A stretch of DNA of 64,000 nt from Haloferula rosea. GTDB taxonomy: Bacteria > Verrucomicrobiota > Verrucomicrobiia > Verrucomicrobiales > Akkermansiaceae. The DNA lies in the NCBI RefSeq assembly GCF_016595525.1, contig NZ_JAENII010000006.1, positions 1 to 64,000 on the forward strand, given 5' to 3'. Position numbers and translations under genes: made by a program. Shown in pieces: positions 46,999 through 56,000 of the stretch. How positions within the stretch are numbered: position 1 is the stretch's first letter; each line of letters begins with the position of its first letter. Below the pieces are notes generated by a model that saw nothing but the letters and a program-made list of their open reading frames with translations, was not told the DNA's origin and ran no database searches.

Positions 46999-48285
46999 TC
47001 AGAATTCCTTGCCGACCTTCAGGCCGACGTAGTGGCCCTGAACTTCGCTGCCGAGGCGAGCTTCGTAGTCGAGCACGGCGTTCCAGCCGCTGTTGGCATA
47101 GTATCCGATGCCGGCACCGAGCACCGCGAGGTCCTCGTCGACGGTGCCAAGCGGGAAGCCGAACACATTGCCAGTGTTGTCTTCAAACTCGTGTTCCCAA
47201 GCTGCACGGAGCTGCGGAACCCAAGTGCCACCGCCGCCGGCAAAGTTGCCGGAGACGCTGTAGCCGAGGGTTGTCGCGAGGGATTCGATGTCCTGCGATG
47301 GGAACAAGGCGCCACCGCCGGGGCCGAACTCCTGGTAGCCGTCGATCTCACCGTCGATCCAGCGAATGCCAGCGTAGGGACCGTGGCTGATCCGGGTGCC
47401 GCGGAAGGTCAGACCGGTGTTGAAGTCCACCGTGTGGGTGGAGCCGTCTGGTGAACCACCAGCAAGCAGGCCGAAATTGTTCCGTTGAATGTCGTAGGAC
47501 TGGTCGGTGTAGGCATACATCAGATCGGCCCAGTAATCGGCACCGAAGACCGCATTGTCGCGATAGTAGGAGATGTAGGGAATGAGCGACAGGGAAGTCA
47601 CATCCGTGGTGCTCAGGCGGGTGCCGAAGATGGAGGATTCCGCCTCACCCTCGGAGCCGGAGAAGGCCAGGCCGAAGCTGAAGTTGTTGTTGATCCGGCG
47701 TTCGATGCCGACGTGACCACCCCAGAGGTTGAATTCCGTATCACCAGCCGTGAGCACCTGAATCGGAGCAGGCGGTGGGGCGGTCTGGCCTGGAGGCACA
47801 GCCGGGCGGATCAGGACAAACTGAGGATCGGAGTCTTCCGTGTAGCCGAAGAGGCCACCGTAAATTTCCCACTTGGCTGGAGTTGTCACGACAATGGGCT
47901 CTTTCGCCATTCCGCCCTTCGCCATTCCACCTTTCGCGGAAACAGGAGCTGGGGCGGGTGTGGTCGTGGTGGTTGAGTGGTTTGGAACCCCCGCACGCTT
48001 GCGGAAGAGTCTGTCACCCACGTCACGGGTATTCACGCGGGTGGCGGTCAGTCCTGCCATGCGGTTGGCCGTAGCTGTGGTGACGCCGCTTTCCGGGCCG
48101 ACTTCGCAAACATAGTCGCGCTCGTATTCGATCTCCCATTCACTTGGGCCGATCAGCGTGTTGAAATCGTAGTGATCGTAGTGATCGTCACACGGATCGA
48201 AACGCTGCAGGACATCTTGCGAGAAGACCGGCATGGTCGCGGCAAGCGCAAGCAAGGATGTTAGCTTTAACTGATTGGTATTCAT
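46999..48285 (-). CDS. Outer-membrane beta-barrel (autotransporter-like) protein
   Basis: 428 residues with signal KLTSLLALAATMPVFS. The middle has a low-complexity, Thr/Pro/Ala-rich linker (STTTTTPAPAPVS) and the repeat GGMAKGGMAKE. From about residue 160 it is a run of amphipathic strands with aromatic borders (KWEIYGGLFGY, FNLWGGHVGIERRI, HTVDFNTGLTF, YVGLKVGKEF) ending in Phe, as in autotransporter barrel domains of PEP-CTERM-type bacteria. The N-terminal 70 residues are rich in His/Asp (DPCDDHYDHYDF). It has its own terminator. It sits between menB and menA with no functional link that I can see. Confidence 0.8.
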   Translation of the reverse strand: MNTNQLKLTSLLALAATMPVFSQDVLQRFDPCDDHYDHYDFNTLIGPSEWEIEYERDYVCEVGPESGVTTATANRMAGLTATRVNTRDVGDRLFRKRAGVPNHSTTTTTPAPAPVSAKGGMAKGGMAKEPIVVTTPAKWEIYGGLFGYTEDSDPQFVLIRPAVPPGQTAPPPAPIQVLTAGDTEFNLWGGHVGIERRINNNFSFGLAFSGSEGEAESSIFGTRLSTTDVTSLSLIPYISYYRDNAVFGADYWADLMYAYTDQSYDIQRNNFGLLAGGSPDGSTHTVDFNTGLTFRGTRISHGPYAGIRWIDGEIDGYQEFGPGGGALFPSQDIESLATTLGYSVSGNFAGGGGTWVPQLRAAWEHEFEDNTGNVFGFPLGTVDEDLAVLGAGIGYYANSGWNAVLDYEARLGSEVQGHYVGLKVGKEF

Positions 48286-48375
48286 TGGTCTGGAGGTGTG
48301 TGTTTCTCTGGGTTGCAGCGCGCTTCTAGCAGAGTCGGCACCCCAAAAACAAGGCCATTCTCGGTGATCTTGATA

Positions 48376-49191
48376 TTATGGGACCCTTGGAAACTTCGAG
48401 AAATCGGGTTTCCGTTTTTCCACGAAAGCGTTTTTCCCCTCCTTGGCCTCTTCGCTCATGTAGTAGAGCAAGGTCGCATTTCCTGCCATATCTAGTAGGC
48501 CCATCTGCCCGTCGCAGTCCGCATTCAGACAGGATTTCAGGCAACGCAGGGCCAGTGGTGAGTGTTCGAGCATCTCCCGGCACCACTGCACGGTTTCCTC
48601 TTCGAGTTTTTCCAGAGGCACGACGGTATTCACCAGACCCATCTCCAAAGCCTGCTGGGCATCGTACTGGCGGCACAGGTACCAGATTTCGCGGGCCTTC
48701 TTTTGACCAACGATTCGGGCGAGGTAGCTCGATCCCAGGCCGCCGTCGAAGCTCCCGACCTTCGGGCCGGTCTGGCCGAAGCGGGCATTCTCAGCGGCGA
48801 TGGTGAGGTCGCAGACGACGTGGAGCACATGCCCGCCACCGATGGCGTAGCCGGCCACCATGGCGACCACGGGCTTGGGCATCTGGCGGATTTTTTTCTG
48901 CACATCGAGGATGTTGAGCCGTGGCACGCCGTCGTCGCCGACGTAGCCGGCGTGGCCGCGCACCTTCTGGTCGCCTCCCGAGCAGAAGGCCAGATCGCCT
49001 TCTCCGGTCAGGATGATGACCCCGACCTGGGGATCCTCGTGCGCCATCTCGAGCGCGATGAGCATTTCCTTCACCGTTTGCGGTCGGAAGGCATTGCGCA
49101 CTTCCGGCCGGTTGATGGTGATCTTTGCAATCTGTCCCTCATCCGCCGTTTCGTAGCGGATGTCCTCAAAGTCTCGAACGCTGGTCCACAT
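48376..49191 (-). CDS. menB: 1,4-Dihydroxy-2-naphthoyl-CoA synthase
   Basis: Crotonase-fold enzyme that closes the naphthoquinone ring in menaquinone biosynthesis. 271 residues, usual length. [17 protein letters not shown], the oxyanion-hole region [47 protein letters not shown] and the C-terminal [22 protein letters not shown] all fit MenB rather than other crotonases. It lies 17 bases after menH, so menH-menB form one unit. Confidence 0.96.
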   Translation of the reverse strand: MWTSVRDFEDIRYETADEGQIAKITINRPEVRNAFRPQTVKEMLIALEMAHEDPQVGVIILTGEGDLAFCSGGDQKVRGHAGYVGDDGVPRLNILDVQKKIRQMPKPVVAMVAGYAIGGGHVLHVVCDLTIAAENARFGQTGPKVGSFDGGLGSSYLARIVGQKKAREIWYLCRQYDAQQALEMGLVNTVVPLEKLEEETVQWCREMLEHSPLALRCLKSCLNADCDGQMGLLDMAGNATLLYYMSEEAKEGKNAFVEKRKPDFSKFPRVP

Positions 49192-49208
49192 GTCGGGATT
49201 AGTCTGTC

Positions 49209-49955
49209 TCAGGAATCCACTCCCTCAAGAAATTCCCCAACCTTCTTCGCAAACTCGTCGGGAAGGTCCCATGGGAGCCGATGCCCGGCGCCTTTTCCCA
49301 CCCACAGATCCATGGAAGCGCGCGGGGCCGGATTACCGGTGTGGTGCGCGGTGAGGGCGTTTTCGCCGAGGCTTCGGAACTTTTCATCCTGTTCGCCCAC
49401 GGCCCACAGAACCGGGCACGGGAGATTCGGGAGTTGGTCCCACAGGGATTCCTGACCGCCCAAGGTCCAATCCATGAAACTCCGTGCCACGGCCTGCCTG
49501 CGTTGTTTGAGGAGTGCCCGATTGGCGAAGGAAGCCCCGCCTGCGGAGGTGCCCAGTACCGCCTGGCCATTCCATGCTTCGAGGAAGTCGGACCAATCGT
49601 CCCGCAGCGCTCTGGCACCCCATTCCGCGTCTTTTGCCCTGCGGTCCTTCTTTGCCGGTTCATCTTCCAGTCCGGGGTGGGCGGACACAATCACTCCCGC
49701 TTCCCAAACACTCCCTTGGAGCAGGGCGTGGAGCGCCAATCGACCTCCCATCGAGTAGCCGAGCAGAACCTTGCGCCCCTGGGTGGCGGCGGCTTCTTCA
49801 TTCAGGGCATCGCCGAATGCGGGCATCGACATCGGGCAGCAGTCAAGAAAGCGCCACAGGTCGACGCGCTTGATCGCCCAGCCCGGCACGGAGAACCCGC
49901 TCCAGTCATCCGCCATTCCTACCGCTCCGTGCAGGCACCAGATCGTTCCCTTCAT
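49209..49955 (-). CDS. menH: Alpha/beta hydrolase, probable SHCHC synthase
   Basis: 248 residues from [13 protein letters not shown]; the frame extends to 49994 but that start is less likely. The fold is seen from [11 protein letters not shown], the nucleophile elbow [10 protein letters not shown] (Ser), and a C-terminal GAGHRLPWD (His). MenH removes pyruvate from SEPHCHC to give SHCHC. The assignment rests on the immediate linkage with menB and on GYSMGGR; by sequence alone it could be another esterase. menD and menF are not in the window. Confidence 0.75.
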   Translation of the reverse strand: MKGTIWCLHGAVGMADDWSGFSVPGWAIKRVDLWRFLDCCPMSMPAFGDALNEEAAATQGRKVLLGYSMGGRLALHALLQGSVWEAGVIVSAHPGLEDEPAKKDRRAKDAEWGARALRDDWSDFLEAWNGQAVLGTSAGGASFANRALLKQRRQAVARSFMDWTLGGQESLWDQLPNLPCPVLWAVGEQDEKFRSLGENALTAHHTGNPAPRASMDLWVGKGAGHRLPWDLPDEFAKKVGEFLEGVDS

Positions 49956-50132
49956 GCGCTTGGCCAACCTTCTTGTCCCCATGCGATGATACAAGCCTCA
50001 TCCTTCCACCAGACGATGGTCCTTGGGTCACGTGGCGGGATGACAGGGTGACTGGAACGGCCGAGCACCGTGGTCAACGTCCGGGCAAGAGGAAGGATTG
50101 CCACCGAGGGGCGTCTCAGGTGATGCTCGGGC

Positions 50133-50561
50133 GTGAGCGATTCACCGAACAAACCAATGACCGAGCGAGGGGAGTCGCTTTGTCCATGCAAGAGCAGGAT
50201 GTCCTACGCCAAGTGCTGCATGCCCTATCATCATGGGAAGGCGAAGCCCGAGACGGCGGAGAAGCTGATGCGTTCGCGATACAGTGCGTATTTCTTCCGT
50301 TTGGTCGGGTATTTGGTGGATACCACTCACCCGGATACCAAGGAGCCGGGACTGCGGAAGGGATTGCAGAAAACGGTCCACCAAGTGAACTGGGCGAACC
50401 TGGAAATCCTCGCCGTGGTGAAAGGCGAGAAGGATGACAAGGTGGGGAAAGTGGAATTTGTCGCGGACTACTTCGTCGAAGGAAAACCGTATGAACTTCA
50501 TGAGGTGTCACGATTCCGCCGCTACAAAGGCGCGTGGAAGTACCTCGACGGGAAATCTTGA
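50133..50561 (+). CDS. YchJ-like SEC-C motif protein
   Basis: 142 residues from a GTG at 50133 (an ATG at 50157 would also do). The N-terminal zinc-binding SEC-C-type motif is CPCKSRMSYAKCC, followed by PYHHGKAKPETAEKLMRSRYSAYF, the signature of the YchJ/UPF0225 family. The rest matches that family's NTF2-like middle (KVEFVADYFVEGKPYELHEVSRFRR). Function is unknown; the motif binds zinc and is often found with protein-quality-control factors. It stands alone, divergent from menH. Confidence 0.9.
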   Translation: MSDSPNKPMTERGESLCPCKSRMSYAKCCMPYHHGKAKPETAEKLMRSRYSAYFFRLVGYLVDTTHPDTKEPGLRKGLQKTVHQVNWANLEILAVVKGEKDDKVGKVEFVADYFVEGKPYELHEVSRFRRYKGAWKYLDGKS

Positions 50562-50625
50562 TCCCGAGGTTGGTCGGGAAATCTTGCGAGGGGTGGGGCA
50601 TTCGTGCCACAGCTAAGGCCACCCC

Positions 50626-52917
50626 ATGACCCACTTGTTCCGGAAAGGATCGATGCTGCAGGTTGCGGCGCTGCTCTCCCTCGTGGGATCGTTGGCCCCT
50701 GCCCAGGATGCCCAACCCACCTTCAAGCGTTACAACCTGCGTTGCCTGGCGCCCTTGCTTGAGAGCCTTGATGCCGAGGCTCCCAGGACGCTTGAGGAGG
50801 CCTTGCTGGCAGGGCCTGCGGGTTCGGTTGCTCCGCGAGTGGGCGAAGATGTTCTGGGTGTTGGGGCAGTGGACTTTCCGGTGGATGCCGGCCATGCGGA
50901 CGTCCAGGCGCACTTCAATCGCGGGGTGGCCTTGCTCCATGCGCTTTGGTATCGCGAAGCGGAGCGTTCGTTCCGCTCGGTCGTCCACCTCGATCCCGAT
51001 GGTCCGATGGGTTACTGGGGGTTGGCGATGGCGAACGAATTGCGGCCGGGGAGGGCACGGGTGTTTGCCAAGGCCGCGGTGGATCGAACGAACGTGAACC
51101 GGCCCGCAATGGAGCAGCGGTGGGTCGGAATCCTCGGGGACTACTACGAGGTTTCCAGTAATCAAACGCAAGCTGACGGGAGGGCACGGAGTGAGGCGCG
51201 AATCCGGGCGCTTGAGGACCTGGTCATTGATTTCCCTGAATCAGTCGAGGCAAAGGCGTTCATGGTGAGGCAGTTGGTGTTGGATCAGTATCGCGCGGGA
51301 GTGGAGATCACTTCGAGGCTTGGAGTGGAAAGTCTTCTCCGAGAGTTGGCGGAAGCGGCCCCGGGGCATCCATCCCGGCAATATGGAGCATTCCTCTGGC
51401 TTCGTGAGCGCCCGGACCGGGGCGTGCCTTTCGCTCGCGCATCGGTGGAGCAGGCGAGAGGGGTGGCCGAGGTCTGGCGCTATGCGGCCGAAGCATTGTC
51501 CGCAGCGGGAAGGTCAGCGGAGGCGCTGCCGCTGTATGAGAATGCGGTGCGGGTCGATCTGGACTACCTGTCCCAAAACCTCCTCATGCCATGGGAGGCA
51601 CAGAATTTTTCAGGCAACTATGAGGCCTTCGTCAGCACCCTGATCGGCATGGGGAGAATCGAGGAAGCCGGGGCTTGGGCTGCCGCGTTGCTGGAATTAC
51701 CGCGTCAGTCGGTCGGCATGCCTGAGTATGAGGGTAAGGATCTGAACGAGCTGGGAGCGGAGTTATGGATTCGCGCTCTGGCGACTGCCGAGCGATGGGA
51801 AGAGCTCGAAGTTCTGCTGAACTCGGAGAAATTGAGAGGAGCGGGTGAGGGATATCGAGTCCAAGCGGAGCGAATGTTTTGGTTGGGGGTCTGCGGGCTT
51901 TTTTCGGATGGAGGCGAGGGCGCTGTGGAAGCGTTGGCTGATCTGAATAAGTTGCATCGTCAGGCACTGGGCGACGGAGTTTCGAACGTGGTCGAGCAGG
52001 CGATCGTGTCGGCTGGGAAGTCGCTGCGGACTTGCCAAGGTCTGTTCGGTGAAGACGAACCCGATGGTGTGGGAATCGATTTTGAGGACCCGTGGATCAG
52101 TGGGTCACTTCTCGGTTCGATCCATCGCAAGGTCGGGTTGAAGCGCGAGGCGCTTGAGTTGGCGCGGGTCGCCGTGGAGCGGCATCCGGATCATGTGCTT
52201 CCTGTCGCCACCTTCATTTCGCTCGCCTATGACGCTGGTCGGAAGCGCGATGCATTTCTCAGGTTCAGTCGTCCATTCAGGATTCTGGCCGGTCAGGCGG
52301 ATGCTGGGTTGCCGGCGCTCGAGGGCCTGGATGCGGCTGCCAGCGAGATGCAGTTGCCCGAACCGTGGACGCTTTCGGCGAAGCCTGCTGCGGAGGGCAC
52401 GGAAGTGGACGCAGATCGTGGGAAGGCCTGGCTCCAGCCCATGGCACCGGATTTTGTCCTGCCGGACGCACTTGGCCGCAGCCACTCGCTGGAAGGCTTC
52501 CGTGGGAAGCCTGTGCTGATCAATTTCTTCCTCGGTGTGCAATGTGGGTATTGCCTGGAGCAACTCAGCGTCTTCAAGCCGCATCTCGGGGCATTCCGAG
52601 AGGCGGGTATTGAGTTCGTCGCGGTGAGTTCGGACACAGCTGAGGTGCTTCAGGGTGTGATCGAACTGACTCCGGGAGAGACCTACCGTGAGGACGGAGC
52701 TTTTCCGTTTCTCGTGCTGGCGGATCCGGCGCTGAAGACCTTCAGGGAGTATGGCGCGTTCGATGATTTCGAAGGTGGCCCCCTTCACGCCACGGTGCTT
52801 TTGGACGGGGAAGGCCGCTTGATTTGGGCGGATCGCGGGCATGCGCCCTTCAAGCGTCCTGAAATATTACTCGCTGAGGCTGAACGACTCATCGGCGTTT
52901 CTGATGCGGTGAAATAG
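50626..52917 (+). CDS. Secreted TPR protein with C-terminal thioredoxin/peroxiredoxin-like domain
   Basis: 763 residues, signal LQVAALLSLVGSLAPAQ. Residues about 90-590 form a helical repeat region with TPR-type patterns (FNRGVALLHALWYREAERSFRSVVHLDPDGPMGYWGLAMA split over 95-135; AEALPLYENAVRVD). The last 170 residues are an AhpC/TSA-type thioredoxin fold: MAPDFVLPDALGRSHSLEGF, LINFFLGVQCGYCLEQL with the redox pair CGYC (Cys640, Cys643), and HATVLLDGEGRLIWAD. A periplasmic redox enzyme with a protein-binding arm is a fair inference. Confidence 0.88.
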   Translation: MTHLFRKGSMLQVAALLSLVGSLAPAQDAQPTFKRYNLRCLAPLLESLDAEAPRTLEEALLAGPAGSVAPRVGEDVLGVGAVDFPVDAGHADVQAHFNRGVALLHALWYREAERSFRSVVHLDPDGPMGYWGLAMANELRPGRARVFAKAAVDRTNVNRPAMEQRWVGILGDYYEVSSNQTQADGRARSEARIRALEDLVIDFPESVEAKAFMVRQLVLDQYRAGVEITSRLGVESLLRELAEAAPGHPSRQYGAFLWLRERPDRGVPFARASVEQARGVAEVWRYAAEALSAAGRSAEALPLYENAVRVDLDYLSQNLLMPWEAQNFSGNYEAFVSTLIGMGRIEEAGAWAAALLELPRQSVGMPEYEGKDLNELGAELWIRALATAERWEELEVLLNSEKLRGAGEGYRVQAERMFWLGVCGLFSDGGEGAVEALADLNKLHRQALGDGVSNVVEQAIVSAGKSLRTCQGLFGEDEPDGVGIDFEDPWISGSLLGSIHRKVGLKREALELARVAVERHPDHVLPVATFISLAYDAGRKRDAFLRFSRPFRILAGQADAGLPALEGLDAAASEMQLPEPWTLSAKPAAEGTEVDADRGKAWLQPMAPDFVLPDALGRSHSLEGFRGKPVLINFFLGVQCGYCLEQLSVFKPHLGAFREAGIEFVAVSSDTAEVLQGVIELTPGETYREDGAFPFLVLADPALKTFREYGAFDDFEGGPLHATVLLDGEGRLIWADRGHAPFKRPEILLAEAERLIGVSDAVK

Positions 52918-53020
52918 GCTGATCGGGGCGGGTGCATGCGCTTTTGGGTTGAATCGCCAAGCCAATTTAGGAAGCTTGAAAGTCTGCTCCCCCAGTAGTT
53001 GCCTTAAAAAAACCAGAATC

Positions 53021-56000
53021 ATGATCGACCGTTGGGGAGCGAGCTTTGGATGCATTTTGTTGCCGTGTGCCTTGTGGCTAGGAGCTGGATCAGCTCGCCT
53101 GCATGCGATCGTCCCTGCGGATCTCGATACTGACTCCGACGCACTTGCGGACACTTGGGAGTTCAAACATTTCGGTGGTCTTGGCCACATGGAGGGAGGA
53201 CCCTTGGATGATCCGGATGGAGATGGTTGCAACAACCTCGCCGAGTCCGAGGCCAATACCGACCCGAATGACCCGGGTGACTGTTTTGAAGTGGTGGACT
53301 TCCAATTTGAACCCGACGAGGCGGTGTTCAGCTGGAGCTCCTCGTTTGCAAAGAAGTATGAGCTTCAGATTTCGAATGATCTGGCCACCTGGAACGACAT
53401 CGAATCGGTGGCCACGCAGGCCATGGCATTTCGAGGCACCGGGGGGGTGCTGACGGTCGATTTCTCTGAGCCTGCCGCGCCGAAAGTCACTGGAGCGGTC
53501 ACGCGCCATTTGTGGAACGGGCTCACCTCCATCCCGGCAGACCTTGATGGGCACTTTGCGGCATTGGTCAGCGGTGACCCGGACGGTGATGGGACGCAAT
53601 GGCAACCGGCGCTGGGCTCTGCCGAGGAAGATGGAGATGGATACTCGGCGTGCGTCAGCGGGTATCTGACGCCCTCTGAGTCGGGGTCTTTCTCCTTTTC
53701 GCTCTCCAGCCGGGGCCCGTCAGTGTTCCGCCTCTATGCGGATGAGACCCAGAACGAGGTGATCGCCGAGTGTGTGGTGGAGGTCAACGACCTCACCCAG
53801 GCGGGGGCTCTCGAGGACCCGGGCCAATCGGTGTCGGGTGTGACATTGGTTGCGGGCACGCGCTATCGCTTGGAAGCCCTGCACGTGCATGACACCGGGA
53901 TGGATCACTTCGGGGTGTCCTGGTCGGGGCCCGGTCTGACCGGAACGGTTCCGGTAGCGGGGGCGGTCCTTTCCCCGATCGAGTCCATGACGAGCCACAA
54001 TGCTGCGGCGCTGCTTACCGGCGCTGATCTCGCATTTGGTAGGGTCAGGGCCCATGGCCCGCTCAGCGGCGAGGATTTTGATGCAGACGGTGACGGGATT
54101 GATGACGCCACGGAGTCGGACAAGGCGCTGGAAGCATTCGGCTTCGACCCGTTCGACAGCAATGGAACGGGGTCGGGAGACGATGGAGCCAGGCTGGTTG
54201 AGCTCCTTGCCTTCGATCCCCTCAGTGACAAGGAAGAGGTCACTGCGATGGCGGTTGATGCCGAGGCAATTGAACTACTAGACCCACCGTTGCTTCAGGG
54301 GGATATCGTGGATCTTGGTGCGCTTGGCCCGATGTCAGGGGCCTCAACGGACAAGATCCGTTTCCGAATCAGCCGCAGCGCCGGTCTCCATCCTGTGACA
54401 GTCGCCTACGATCTGGCGGGAGCGACGGTGGGCGATGGCACGGAAGCCAGCGCCGTTGCGGGGTCGGACTTCACTGCTGTCGAGCTTCCCTCGGGCCAGA
54501 TGGCCGACGGTACGATCACCATTCCCGCGGGCACGGGCAGCGTCGATATCGAGGTGACGGTGCTGAAGGATCCCATCCACGAATACCCCGAGACCGTCAG
54601 CTGTACGATTCTCGGGGGGTCGCCGGACTATGACCCGGCACCTGCATCTGCGCTGGCAAAGGCTCAGATCATCGACATGCCGCCCCACGTGAACATTCTC
54701 TTCGTGGGTGCGTATGAGGAGGATTTCAATGCGGTGGCGGGATCGACCGCAGCGAATGGATCGGTCAGCGGTTATCTCAAAGGCGACAAGCGGACCTTCA
54801 TTCTGAGGAATGACAACTTTGGTAATCTGTCGTCGGCCCAGGTTGACACCCACTTTCACAAGGAAATCGATGCGAATACCGGTTCGCCGCCGATTCACGA
54901 CATCGTGGAGAGCTCCGGCAATGCACTTCTCGGACACTACCTCACCTACGATTGGGATTTGACCGAGACTCAGACCGTGACCCCGATCCCCGGTCCGGGC
55001 AGCCCATCCCGACAGACGATCATCGACTCCTTGTTCAATCAGAATGGCCAGACGCGGATCTACATCAACCTGCACACTGACAACAACGCGGCGGGAGAGG
55101 TGATGGCCTTCCTCGAGCCGGCGACGGGATCGATCGATCCTCCGGAGCCGCCCGCTGATCCGCCAGCCTTGGCGAAGCTGGAGGGAGCTGCACTGGAGCG
55201 TGAGATCGTCAGATTCCTCAATCAGGCGACCTTTGGCGTCGCATGGGAGGATGTGGAGGCAATCCGGGATGCGATCGTCGACGAGCGGACGACGGGTGGA
55301 AACCCGGAGTACCATCGGACCGAGGAGTTCGCGAAGTGGATCGAGGATCAGTGCAAGATGCAGCAGACCTACATCCTCGACTACAACCTCGCGGCGGATT
55401 TCATGGAGTTCAACCTCCGGGGTTTGTGGGACCCGAACGAGTGGAATGACTGGACGGAGGGAAGCCCTGACGGGCACAACGAGGGTGATCCGGAAGTGGC
55501 TGGCGACGGGGATCCGGATGTGGAATCGCTCCCGACTTCGTGGCCCTACATCGACCGGTCGCTGACGAGCGGCCCTGCACCGGGAATGCCGGACTCCCAT
55601 CCCCACTTCTGGGCGAACCAGTGGTACCCCGTGGGTCGTTTCCCGACGGATACCGATTGGATCGGATGGATGGACGATAATCCGGAACGTGTGAAGCGAA
55701 ACCTCGGCAACAACGGCCCGAGGGAGCGCAACCGGCGCCGTGCTCATTGGATGATGATGATCAATGCCAAGGACCAACTGCGGCACAAGTGGGGCTTCGC
55801 AATCCAACAGATCATGGTGGTCTCCGACAATCTGGGCTCGATCAATGATCGGGCCTACGCGGCCTCGAACTATCAGGACATGCTCAACTACTATGGATTG
55901 CCGAGTGACCGCAACAAGGACGGTTCCCTCGGTCTCGATGAGCAGGTTTACTTCCGCGATATTCTCGGATGGGTCAACTGGAGTCCGGTGATGGGGACGT

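Noticed and set aside
54344-55807. 487-residue open frame on the minus strand
   Set aside because: It is antisense to the DUF1800 gene and has no recognisable motif; long shadow frames are common at this base composition.
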